From contig JAEVLN010000015.1 in the NCBI GenBank assembly GCA_018350325.1, positions 186,001 to 250,000 on the forward strand: DNA of 64,000 nucleotides, read 5' to 3'. A model generated the notes under the pieces. The model was not told the DNA's origin, searched no databases, and saw nothing but the letters and a program-made list of their open reading frames with translations. Numbering within the stretch: position 1 is the stretch's first letter; every line of letters starts with the position of its first letter. This DNA comes from Globodera rostochiensis (lineage: Eukaryota; Nematoda; Chromadorea; Rhabditida; Heteroderidae). Position numbers and translations under genes: made by a program. Positions 44,462 to 55,812 of this stretch are shown one piece after another.

Positions 44462-46012
44462 ATGGAGCTGTTCTTCTTGCGTCATGCCGAGTACGAACGG
44501 CTGTACAACTGCACAGGGCTGGACATTGACTCGATTCCACTGGAGCGTCGGCAGTTTGTGCCGGAGTCAATCGCTGTTTGCGTGTTGTGTGCCATTTATT
44601 ATGTGAGTTGATCTACTGATCGTGGCCTGATCATTTAATCTGATCAATAAAAGATTCTGTACGTGCCGTGCATTTACTCGCTTTGGAAGCATATGCGGGA
44701 TAACTCCTGCTACAAGTTGCTCTTCTATATTGGCATCATTGATTTGGCCATATTGTGGATTCTCGGCTTCTTCAGCGGTTGGGCCAATCTGCACGGTGCC
44801 GTTTTCTGTTCCTTTCCGACACTGATGTATTTTGTGGGAATGGCAGCGACAGGTTAAAAACGTTTTTGTGAAATAAAACCATTTATTTTTCTCTTTTTAA
44901 GCTCTCTGGATTGCCGAAAGTTCTGCTGATTTGGTAAATTTGTCACCGCTTTTAAATGAATTTAAATGCCTATTGCTAAAAGGTTTTGGCTTTTAATCGC
45001 TGTCTCGATCTCGTCTCCCCCCGTTTCTCGCACATTTTGTTCTCCGGCCTCCGCACATCGCTTTGGATCACCGGCTGCTCCCTTTACGCCATCTTTTGGG
45101 CTTTGTTCATGAAACCCGTCGTGTACAGCAGCATTTACTTTGGCTGGTTCTTCTACCCATTCGTTGGCTATCGCATCGGTGATGATCAAGCCGAGGTGAT
45201 CAGAACAAATACATTTAAACAAAATAAATGTTTTTGATTAAATTATTTAAATTACCAAAATTAAAGTACGAATCCTGGCTGCACAGAGTGCATGACTTTG
45301 TCGTGGCATTTCTGAGCCCGCTTATTTATCTGATATTTGCCGCCAAACTTTTTTACGACGTTCGAAAGAACCGCCGACAGTTTGGCGCTGTCGTCTCCGA
45401 AATGGGCGCAGTGCAAATTCGGGTCATTATTGTTTTTGATCACTTTTAAACTGATCCTTGATCACTTTCAAACTGATCCTTGTGATCACTTTTAAACTGA
45501 TTTTTGATTTGCTTTTATTAGATCTTTACCCAAGTGTTTTTGGTCTCCATGATTAACACTTTTGCCTGCTTTCTTTACGTTTACATACAAAACAACGAAG
45601 TCAACCAGTGGATGATCACCCTTGTCGAATTTGCTTGGTCGAAAACATTTAACAAAAATTCTTTGATTTTTTTCTTTAGGTTACACATTCATGGTATGTA
45701 TTGGCAATTCTTTGTTGTTTATGTATTTATTCAACCTTTTGCTTGTCCCAAGGATTGCCTCCGGTCATTTATTTGGCATTGAATAAAACCATACGCGAGG
45801 ATTGCCGTCTGATGTTCGTGAAACTGTTCAAGAGTCACCGTATAGGCCACATAGGCGGGGTTACTGTAGTTCAACCGAAAATAACCCTGGCGAACGGAGC
45901 TTCTCCCAACTGTGAGTTTTGCAAAGATATATCCATCCATCCATCAGGAGCTCCAAAAACACATATTTTACATTTGCAACACACTATTAGAATTAGAGAT
46001 CGGACCGATTGA
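44462..46012 (+). CDS. SRT-class serpentine chemoreceptor (GPCR)
   Basis: Eight exons join in phase: 44462-44602, 44654-44852, 44902-44933, 44983-45195, 45267-45422, 45522-45637, 45680-45693 and 45753-46012. The N-terminus EYERLYNCTG is the SRT signature. It is followed by YVPCIYSLWKHM, SCYKLLFYIGIIDLAILWIL, FNRCLDLVSP, GLRTSLWITG, FFYPFVGYRI, SPLIYLIFAAKLFYDV, VFLVSMINTFACFLYVY and HGLPPVIYLALNKTIRED. These give seven membrane segments. SRT receptors are nematode chemosensory candidates acting at the plasma membrane of sensory neurons. Exon 7 is only 14 nt. The reading frame ends inside a MITE at 45994, which supplies the last six residues (RIRDRTD region) and the stop. A GTGAGT at 45912 could instead splice past it. 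The receptor converges with a G-alpha gene. Confidence 0.9.
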
Positions 46013-46138
46013 GATTCTCGATCGACGAATTTTTACAGGATTTTTCGAGCTTCGTGATGGTTTTTCAGTGATCATCTCGATCGTTTAAATTTTTGCGATT
46101 TTTCGAGATTCTCGATCGGTCCTCAAGGCCAAACTCTA
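45994..46138. mobile_element. hAT-like MITE overlapping the SRT 3' end
   Basis: TAGAGATCGGACCG at 45994 and GGCCAAACTCTA ending 46138. Flanks are ATTAGAAT and ATTAAAAT (7 of 8). The interior has inverted GAGATTCTCGATCG units. Same family as 33789-33889. Confidence 0.75.
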
Positions 46139-46189
46139 ATTAAAATTGTATAAGAAGTTTATTTCCAATAAATCAGTTAAGTGCTCAGA

Positions 46190-46450
46190 ACTGGATCCAA
46201 TCAAAAGATATAAAATGCTGAAAGTGAGCGTCCCCGAAGGACCACACCGAATTTGACTTATACATTAAATGCCACCAAATCGTATGGCACCGTTCGAATT
46301 CAATTTGACCAAAAGCTAGAGAAAATGTTGAAGAACACGAAGCAAATGCAGAAAAAGCCAAACAAACGACAGAAAATTTGAAATATTTTTGAATTCACCT
46401 TTTTTTGGCAAAGTACGTCCGTCAGTGATTTGCTATTTTTTGTTGTTTTC
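46190..46450 (+). pseudogene. Effector family relic E
   Basis: Only scraps remain: IQFDQKLEKMLKNTKQ near 46295-46350 and a tail reading like NSPFFGK near 46390, followed by GTCAGTGATTT as after the other copies. Frames are broken. Confidence 0.7.
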
Positions 46451-46802
46451 TTTTGCGGGTCGAATTGCGATGGATTTTCTGTTTTTAAATGTTAAAATTG
46501 GTGCTATTTTAATCGGTGCTAATTAAACAGGCGGCCCAATTTGAGTCACCGATTATTAGCAACTCCAAAGGCTTAGGCTTAACTACTAAAAAATGTCGAA
46601 AAAAATTCAATGCGTTTAGCCACTTAGAAGGAACCAAAACGCGAATTTAAAATTGTTTATTTATTTAATTAGCTAAGTCAACCAAAAAATAGACTTGGCC
46701 AACTAGCAATCTGTGGTAAATTTTTTTAGAATTAAGGAAATTATAGAGGACGATATATTGGCGATTTATTCAAATGTTTTATGTTGTTTGTGATCAAATT
46801 TA
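46451..46802. other. Intergenic between SRT and G-alpha 3' ends
   Basis: Effector 3'-flank-like sequence (AATTTGAGTCACCG, GGTGCTATTTTAATCGGTG) resembling 38080-38110 and 42650-42720, then the 3' flank of the G-alpha gene. Confidence 0.5.
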
Positions 46803-49800
46803 TCAGTACAGTCCACAGCCCTTCAGTTTTGTGGACAGAATTACATCCAGGGTTGAGTCGAGCACAAATTGGACCTGAAAATTTGCAATCGAAAATTTTG
46901 CACAAAAAAATATATTTTAAACATAAATATTTCTCCCTAAAATTAACGGTCCGAATCCGGTTAACTAACTGACTTCGCCCTTAACCGATTCAGAAATTCT
47001 AATAAAAAGCATTTGGAAGCTTTTGCATAGTTAAAGCCATCGTTAAGCTAAACCTTTGCGATTGAACAAATCTCAGTTATAGCCAGAAAACTTAGAAGCT
47101 CTGCCCGTGAAAGTTATAACGGCCGGCACCTAACATTTTTAAAGACTTTTTTATGCGTCATATTCAATTTGTGGCTGTAATGATTGACCGACGACGGCAC
47201 GGAGTATGGATGGGTATCGCGCCGAAAAAAGCGATCGGCGATATCGAATTTTCTAATGCGATAGCGATTGACGATATGCCCAAAAAGGCGATAAATGCGA
47301 TATATATCGCGCGATAGCGATTCCCATCCCTGGTACGGAGTCCCCTCCAATACACTTAAGCCTAAAACATTGAGACTGACCTGCTTAGTGTCGGTTGCGC
47401 AAGTGTGATGACAGTAGATGGACTTGTTCGGAACCTGTTTTTGTTTGGCATATTTCAATAAATTTTTTGCCATAAAATTTCCCTCCCGCCCATCGTCCAA
47501 CCTCGTTGGAAATGTAAAATTTTCTCTCAATGTATTTGGAGCTGGCCTCGTAGGTGTCGGGGCCTGAAGAATTTTCAATGAAAAAAAACAAAATTTCAAA
47601 AAATTATGCGCAAAAATTACCGTTAAATTCTTTGAAAGCAATCCGTAGTGATCGGCCTTGGTTCATCTTTTCGGCGAAAAGGTCCTTTTTGTTCAGGAAT
47701 AGGATGATCTGGCGTGAAATTTGAGGAATTTTTGAAAAAAACTAAAGTTTTTAAATATTTGATTGAATTATGGCCAAATATTCAACACTTTTCAAATTGT
47801 TGACTCACTGATGTTTCGACAAAATATTTGTTGTTGCAGACTTGTCGAAAAAGTTGCAACGATTCTTGGAGACGATTCTGAAATTTTTTTTTAATTTTTA
47901 AAGAAAAATTTGCGAATTTTGTTACGGTAGTTCCATCCTCCATAAGCACTTGATCAAATTCGCTCATTGCAGTGCTAAACATAATTTTTTTGAATTTACA
48001 ATTTTAATTTTATAAAATTCTAAATTCTTTAATAATGAAAAACAAAAAATAATAAAAGCCATACATAAAAATGAGCGCCCGAACGTCGTCAAAACAGTGA
48101 ATCCATTTTTTACGCTTAAATTTTAGAAAAATCAAACGTAATTTTTGTATTATTTTTTTCCTTAAAAAAATAAATTTTTAATTCATTAATTTATTTTAAA
48201 ACCCCTTTTGTATTTTTCGCTTATCGTAAGCCCCCCCCCGCCCCAATTTTATATTCAAAGTACATTTCTGGGGGTTAAGCCTAAATACCCCCAAAATGTA
48301 CTTTGAATGTAAATTTAGGGGGGGGGGGGGGTCCGATAACCAAAAACAAAACCCCCAATTTTGTTGTTTTTGCACCTGTGAGCGTTGACCGCCCACGTCG
48401 AACACTCTGAAGTCAAAAATTATTCAATTATTCCATTTAAAAACCTCTCAAACCTCCAAGTTTTGTCCTGAAAATGAAAAAAAAATTAAATTCAAAAATA
48501 AAAACAAAAACGACCTTGATCTGGAAACAGATTTCGATGACGCCTAAAAATGGGTAAAAAAATTATACATTATTATTTTAGTTGTAATTAATGGAACACA
48601 TCTGAGCTCCATTTGGACAATTTTGGCCGAAGAAAATATATTTTCTCCTAAATTTTTTTTATTAACAAAAAGAATTTAATTTTTTGATGTTTTATAAAAC
48701 TAAAAATTATCAAACAATAAAAAAGTAAAAATAAATTTAAAAATGAGGAAAACATTTAAAACAAAAAAAAATGAAGAAACTTCGAACATTTTGAAAGGCC
48801 AAAATTAAAACAAAATCATTTAAATTTTACCCAACGTCGCTACCCGAAGGTAAAGAATATCCTAAAAATAGAAAAACCAAAATAATAATTTGTAATTATC
48901 TTTTTACCTGCGTTGTGGGCACAAAATTTTGGTCCGCAATTCGGTCAAGGGAGTCGAGGAAACTTGGAAAATTTGCAATTTTTAAACAAAATTTTGAAAT
49001 TTCCTTAAAATGTTATGGAATTTCTTTTTGAATTTTATGAATTCAAATTTTTACTTGTTTTATTAACCTTTTTAAATGCAAGTTTCTATATTTTTTTTAA
49101 AAAAAAAGATTTCAAATTTAATATCCTGTATAATTTTATATTTTAATTTTGAAATTTTCCCCAAAAAAATTTTATGTGATTTTTTTTTGCGTTTTATAAC
49201 TTCAAATTTTATAAACCTATTTAATGACAATTACATTTTTAAAGATCAAATATTTTTTGAATTAGTTTTTTAATGACAAAAAATTTTATTTTATTTTTAA
49301 ATTTTTACTGTTGTGCACAGTCGGGCATATAAAATTCGGCTCTCCTTGTCATTGCGGCCTAAAAAATATTTTGTTTTATGAGTCAATATTTTAACAGTTT
49401 TTTTTTTTGTTATTTTTGTTAAGAATTGCGTTTAAATTTCACAATTTGGCCAATTTTTTCCCCCTAAAAAAGACTGAAAAATGTCCAACAATAAATTTAT
49501 TTTTTATCGACAAAAATGTCGCGTGCGCGCGCGCGCGCATTGCGGAAAAAGTGCCGCGGGCAGCGCGCAAACCCTGCCCTTGACCAGCGCCACCTTTACG
49601 CCTTCGTCCTGCCACAGTTCGCGCAGTGCTTGCACAATGTGTTCTTGCAGCGGTTCAGTCTCTGCATGCTTTTGCATGCTTAAAGCATTTCGAGTTAATT
49701 CCTCATTTTACTCTTTTAAACAACAAACATTGCGTGGATGAGTTTACAATGCTCCTAAATGAAGCATAACATTTAAAAGAAAGTTTTTAATTAGAAAATA

Positions 49801-51499
49801 ACTCGTTAAAAAGGGCTAAACAAATACAAATATTTAGTTCTTTACAATTATATTTACATCAATTTGGAACTACAAAACAAAAAGCAAAATATATGTCTTA
49901 TTTTGTGGTTTAAAATTATATAAGCTTTTGCTATTTTTTCAATTTTTTGTTGAATTATTGTTGACTAACTCTGTTATATTGTAGTTTTTTTGATATTCTT
50001 GTTGCAGGAATATCTAAGTCTATAATAATTTCGATAGTATTTTCTTTTTTTACTTCTTGTTTTACTGAGATATTTTCTAGGTTTGTAGCTTTAAAAACTA
50101 GAAAAAGTGTTTTATTAAACGATTTTATTTTATGGATTACTTACTGAATAGTTAGAGTTGGATCTGCGTCTTCTTTTGTAAAATTTTGCGTTTTTTTAAA
50201 TTGCCCCCAAGGCAAAACAAAAAAAAAATTTCTTTCTTTTTGCCTAAAGGGTCGTTTAATCATTCACTTCACCTGGCAGGCTTGGGAATGGAAGGGCAGC
50301 TTCAATTTGTGCATACCGCTAAAAGCAATAAATGTAAAGTAAATGTAAATGCAATAAATGTGTGAGGCAACGCGTAAAAGCACCTGAGGATGAAGAACAT
50401 GGCCTGAAAGTTTATTTATAATTAACAAAAGGTATATTTTATAAATTGGATTTGCTATTAAAACCGAAATTTTGACTTTGATCATTTCATAAATCAAAAA
50501 AAAATTCGGATAAAGTTTGATTTGTTGCACATTAAAAAGAAAACAAATTTTGTGAACATTGGCATTTTAAAAGTCCGATTACATTACATATATATAGATT
50601 ATATCATTTTTATTTAATTAATTTAAAACTCTTTTAAACAAAAACTAGCTAATGGTGGTGCCCCAGAGTTTTTGTTCTTCGGTCTCGCGTAGCGTGAAGC
50701 AAGACTGGTACTGAATTCTCGGTTTTTTTTAGTTTGGGACTGAAATTTGTTCGTTAAAAATGGTTGGCTCTCGAGCATCCCTCCTAATAGACACTTTTAC
50801 AATTCGTTTTGTATTCAAAAAAATCTTTCCACCTGAATGACATTACCGTACACCAAATTGCGCTTGGACATCAAATCGTCGTTGCTGAAGCCGTTGTCGT
50901 GAATGATTCTTGGAAAAAGAGGGGGGAGGGGTTTATTTTACGGCAAAAATAAGGTAATTTCCACTTCATCTGTTTGAGTACGGTACTTTTGCCACTTTCA
51001 CCGGCACCTGAAAATTTTGGAAAAAAAAATTATTTTTGTTTTTTAAAAATGTTTCGACACCCAAAAGAAGCAATTTGATGACGGATTCGCTTGCCCGTTT
51101 GTCAGCTTCAATTTGTCGCTGAATTTGACTGTTCACTTCGGATTGACTAAAAATTTAATTAACAAATTATATTTAGTAAATGAATTTTAATAAATAATTT
51201 AAATTTGAGTGGATTTCAAAGTTTGTTTTATAAATTAGAAAATTCTTAAAGGCTCTGTCTATATTTTTTTATTTAATTTTTTTTTTAGTTTTACTGATTG
51301 ATTTAGTTTAAAAGGAATTTTCCAAAAGTTTTGGGCCCAATTAATTGATGTTTAATATTCAAAAAATTGACATTTAAATTGCTGTTTTTTAATCAAATTA
51401 TAATTTTATTTTTAATATTTCTCTCAGGAAAATCCCCCCCCCCCACAAGAAAAGTCCCCCCCCCTCTCACCTTTTGTCATTGGTGTTGCAATTTCCCAT
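46803..51499 (-). CDS. Heterotrimeric G-protein alpha subunit, divergent Gi/o-like
   Basis: Twenty exons join in phase from 51499 to 46803, giving 346 residues. Positions: 51499-51471, 51146-51061, 51007-50965, 50908-50833, 50403-50384, 50318-50273, 49659-49573, 49358-49309, 48962-48908, 48861-48831, 48543-48515, 48467-48454, 48406-48376, 48114-48065, 47974-47926, 47877-47809, 47708-47621, 47563-47502, 47434-47381, 46874-46803. Motifs: MGNC (myristoylation/palmitoylation), GAGESGKST (P-loop), DILYLRVATLG (switch I), VFDVGGQRSQ (switch II), RKKWIHCF, FLNKKDLFAEKM, HHTCATDT, and KLKGCGLY at the end. Cys at position -4 is the pertussis-toxin site of Gi/o. Switch I keeps Arg and Thr but has TLGV for TTGI. 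It binds GTP at the inner plasma membrane downstream of GPCRs. Exon 12 is 14 nt and exon 5 is 20 nt. The last intron holds a MITE. Confidence 0.93.
47205..47332. mobile_element. Small foldback MITE in the last G-alpha intron
   Basis: TATGGATGGGTATCGC faces GCGATTCCCATCCCTG, and the interior repeats GCGATAGCGAT and ATATCGC. Flanks GCACGGAG (47197-47204) and GTACGGAG (47333-47340) agree at 7 of 8, an 8-bp duplication. Confidence 0.8.
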
Positions 51500-54400
51500 T
51501 TTAAAAATTTTTTTCATTGAGCTTCTCCTCCGTTTGTTGCTGTGGTTGGTGTACGTCTTGGCGTTGTGCTCGTCCAGCCAAATTTGCTCGTCCGCCAGTG
51601 ATTATTTTAAATAACAATTTTTGGTGTTGCCACTACAAAAATTTGAAGTGCATAAACAATTAATTAATTGTCTGGCGAAGATCTTATGTTACTATGGAAA
51701 TTCGTCCCGCGTGAATAAAAAAATATTTTAAACTTGGGAGTGGTTTGTAAAATTTGTGCTAAATCCCAAAAACTGTTACAAATTAGGGCATCACTTGCCC
51801 AAAAATTCATACAATGACATATGAAGAATGTGACCCGAAAACTAATTAGGACTTTCCCCCGGGGGGCATAAAATTCAATTGCTTCTGAGGAGCTTTCGCC
51901 GGCAGTCTCCCTCAAATATTCGTCATTTTCATCCGCCCAAATGGCCCAATTTTTTTAATTTTTACGTTTCCCCTCAGGCGCTGGCAGTATGCTAATGATG
52001 CTTGTTGAGTGCACAGTAATTGAATAATTCAAAATGTTGCAGCGCCGTGGTCTCCGTCACTTAGCAGCGCTCAATGCTGCTTCGGCTTTTCTGTTCTGAG
52101 GCCAATAATTGTGTGGGCGCTTGGGGGGGGGATTTAATTATGCCAATTTTTATGAATATTTTTTGATAAATTTCCACCAAAATTTGAATCAATTTTCTGA
52201 ATTTTTGGCGCTATTCGTCCGTCCTAGTTGAGTAAAATGAAAATTAGCGAAAGCCCATTTCCCCCGAGGGCCCCAATTAATGTCGATTAATTCCCCCGCA
52301 TTTTATGGGCCCCTAAATTTTGTTTAGCCTAAAAAATGTTGTCTAAAACGCAACAGCATAAAATTATGCGCATTTTTCATCGCCATTCCTAATAAAACGT
52401 ATCCCCCGAAGCGAACAAAATTGGCGTGAAAATTGACCATAAAATGAGGGGGGGGAGGGGGGTAAATGAATGAATGAATGAATGCCCGGGGGGGAGTGGA
52501 GGGGAAAGATTGGCACGCCCGTGCCCCCCCTCCCCCCCTCCCCCCCCCCCTCCTCCTCCCGCACTCGGGCGACAATTTTGCGCATTTACCGCCGCCCGCC
52601 ACCACTGAACAGCTCGGTAATAATCAGAGCATCAATTGTTCATGAGGGTCGCCTTGACAACTTTTGCCCTGTCCCTCCCCCCGAGGGGACGGACGGAGGG
52701 GGCGAGGGCTGATGACGACGATACGCAGAAACAAAAATGTTTTGGAGGAGAAGAACAAAAATCCATTCACAATTTTCAGGCACAAATATTAAAATAGAAA
52801 ATGGGTCGCCCGGTACCAGGGATGTAACCAGCAGATAAAAGTCCGGGATCCCGAATTCCGGTCTCCAACAAAATGCCGGGTAACCAAAAATGTCTGGAAA
52901 TCCGAACGGCACTTTTAGTGTCACAAAAATGGTTCAATCGTGATCAGAATCTCAGCCTCACTAATCGATTTGCTCCGTGGGCAGATCAGTGATCAGATAG
53001 ATCATCACTCCAAGCTCGGACCCGGATTTGTTCATCATAACAAAATGAGTCCAATCCCGATTAGATTAATCGTTGTGATCTCTGATTGGTGATTTTGACT
53101 AAAAAAAATATCAACAGAAAGTCAGGCTCTACCTATATTTGGTGGCATCAACAAAGTGTGTGGTGGTTTCTTAAATTTAATCAAAAAACTTCCATAAAGG
53201 CAAAATTATGCCAACAATTTTGCGGGTACGGCACCCATTCTTTACGTCACACATTTTCCCCGCTGGCCTTTTGCCCGCAATTGGTGTGCCGTTGGGTAAC
53301 AACAATTACAGCTGTTGCGTCAAAGTTATTAAGAGCAATTTGAAGGTTGCAGCGCAGAATATTGTTTTTGGCTTGGGGCAAAAGTGTTACGGTCGGTCGG
53401 TCGCCGGAGGGGAGAGGAAATGAAACCCCGCCGGGGATAAAGCCAAAACTAAGTGGCCCATTTAGCGGGCTCAATGTGCCGTGCCGATGACATTTTCTGT
53501 GCATATGGTTTGAACGCATGTGAATGGGAAATTTTTTGGACTTTGGCATTTTTGGACGCTTTTGATGGAATTTAGGAAATTCAAAAATAGCGCCGCAAGC
53601 AAAAGTTGACGGTGGCATTTTATCCAAAGAAAATGATTGCTTAACAAATTGTTGGAAAATCTATTTATGCTCGGGCCAAATTAATTTGTACCTAAAATGA
53701 ATAAGGAGAATATGCGCAGAAAATGGCCAAGGCAAATGCCAAACCGTGACGAAATGTCGTCGGCATCGGCATAATGTGTTGGCACGCAATTTTTGAATAA
53801 TTTTTTATTAGGCCATCTCATTATGGCACAGTCTCATAAAAGTTCGTTTGTTAATCCAAGCGGCGTGCCAAAGAGTAAAAAATGGGGGGGGGGGGTCATT
53901 AGAACATCAAAAGGTGCCAAATAAGCATTTTTTTCAAAGAACGCTAAAATCGGCATTTGTAGGCACTAAAGAGTCGCTCTAAATCAAAATTTGTTCGGAC
54001 TAAATGCTATTTTTGGGGCTTAATTAACTCTTCACAAAAAACAAAAAGGTCAAATGCCTTAAAATCCGCACTCTTTAAACATGAAAGCCCTTTATAAGTT
54101 TTGCGCAAAAAAACGGCATTTTCCCAGCAAAATTCAAAAAATTGGTGCCTATCAGACATCATTTATTGGGTGGTAAATAAATGCGAATGCCGTCGCCGAC
54201 CTTTTGCGCGGAGACCACCCATCCATTATGGGGGGGGGAGGGGGGGGGGCAAATCGTCATCCGTTGTTCAGCCAATTTTTTTAAAGATTTTATTGAAACC
54301 TCAGAATTTTTTTCTCTCTTTCTCTCAACATAGGCTATCCGGCGGGTTGTCGTTTTTGGCATTTTTTTGGGAATCCAAACCGATGCCAAAAATTGTTCTT

Positions 54401-54906
54401 CTTTGGGGATCCAAACCGATGCCGAAGCGCGATGGTCAAAATATTTACTAAAAAAAGGTGAGAGAGAAGATCAAACGAGAGAAAGTTAGAGAAAGAGGGG
54501 AATTTTGTATATCACTAGCTTTAGTTTAGTCTAAGCCTAAGCCTAAGCCTGAGCTTAGTCATAAGCATAGGCCTAAACTAGGCTCAATCTTAGCTTCAGT
54601 ACGGGACTGAAACAGCCATCGTGGGGGGATTCAGACCGGTAGCCGTAAAGAATAATTGGCATATAAAGTGGCTTTTGAAAGGAAAGTGCCAGTGTCGTGC
54701 ATAGCGCAAACTTCCCAGTGCTACGGTTCAAGGGTGCCAATTCCCTTTGATGTGCACGCCGCGACTTTTTTCACATTTTTAAAATTAGTTGAAATATTTT
54801 GCGTTTAGGAAGCCGACAAAAATTTAGGTTTTAAACCACATGGAATAGCCTAATTTTGATAAGTATTTTTTCACAATATGTAATTAGGCGTATTGTTTTT
54901 AGGTGC
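51500..54906. other. 3.4-kb gene-poor region upstream of G-alpha
   Basis: Should contain the G-alpha promoter near 51500-51660. 52440-52570 has strong purine/pyrimidine asymmetry with G and C runs. Open frames at 52324-52924 and 53086-53627 derive from it or lack motifs. Near 54525-54600 a tract of AAGCCTAAGCCTAAGCC resembles degenerate telomere repeat. No gene is supported. Confidence 0.45.
54528..54595. repeat. Degenerate telomere-like tract
   Basis: CTAAGCCTAAGCCTAAGCCT, then GAGCTTAG and GCATAGGCCTAAAC, consistent with decayed GCCTAA units. Confidence 0.45.
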
Positions 54907-54908
54907 TA

Positions 54909-55810
54909 AAGTGTGTAACAAAAGAATAGGGTCAAGCGATTTTTTAGTGGTTTGAATACTCAGACTAAACCGATCGAGCTGAAATTTTTACCACTGGTGG
55001 CCTATACATAAATAAGAAGATTCACGCAGGAAAATTGGAAAGTGTTGAAGAAAATTTTTTGTTAGAATTTTTTCTAGTTTTTTTCCGCAAAACAGGGTGT
55101 AACAAAAGAATAGGGTCAGATTTTGTAAAGACTAGAACTTTTTTTATAGGCATTTTGTCACGTGCTAACAAATTAACAAAGTAAGATCATGGTCAGATCG
55201 TTGCGTTAAACCGAGATGGACTCATCAAAAGAGAAATTGGACGAAGGTTGAATGATTCAAAAGATGTTACCTCAAATTTTCTCAAAATCCTGACTTCATA
55301 AATATTGTAATCGAAGACAACCCATTCTTTTAACGGATCCTGAGAATTACGGGAAGCGTAACAGTCCTGAGAAGTCAAAGAAACTGTACGAGAGAACAAA
55401 GCGGCGGATTTTCGATGATTTGAGCAACTCAACCTAAGGCTCATCTTGTGCGAAAATGGGGGTAAATTCGGGAAAAAATCCCCCGAGGGCATGAAAATGT
55501 TTTGGGGGAAAAAGAGTATGCTCTGACCCTGTTCTTGCTTTGTTAACTTGTTAGCACGTGACAAAATGCCTATAAAAAAAGTTCTAGTCTTTACAAAATC
55601 TGACCCTATTCTTTTGTTACACCCTGTTTTGCGGAAAAAAACTAGAAAAAATTCTAACAAAAAATTTTCTTCAACACTTTCCAATTTTCCTGCGTGAATC
55701 TTCTTATTTATGTATAGGCCACCAGTGGTAAAAATTTCAGCTCGATCGGTTTAGTCTGAGTATTCAAACCACTAAAAAATCGCTTGACCCTATTCTTTTG
55801 TTACACACTT
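54909..55810. mobile_element. Tc1/mariner-like relic with long inverted ends
   Basis: Ends AAGTGTGTAACAAAAGAATA and its inverse TATTCTTTTGTTACACACTT are flanked by TA on each side (54907-54908, 55811-55812), the Tc1/mariner target duplication. Inverted ends span about 272 bp. Between them, plus-strand fragments read GLIKREIGRRLNDSKDVTSN and KKLYERTKRRIFDDL, typical of the two N-terminal helix-turn-helix parts of Tc1 transposases, in different frames. The DDE catalytic part is absent. So it is a non-autonomous deletion derivative. Confidence 0.85.
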
Positions 55811-55812
55811 TA

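Noticed and set aside
47114..47380. Last G-alpha exon placed in 47114-47380
   Set aside because: No frame there gives a G-alpha C-terminus. The exon 46874-46803 encodes VQFVLDSTLDVILST and ends KGCGLY with correct phase; the earlier region is intron with a MITE.
49500..49560. GC-alternating stretch (GCGCGCGCGC) as a regulatory Z-DNA element
   Set aside because: It is short, lies in a G-alpha intron next to exon 7, and nothing else supports a role.
52324..52924. Overlapping Pro- and Gly-rich frames
   Set aside because: They derive from purine/pyrimidine-skewed low-complexity DNA and exist on both strands.
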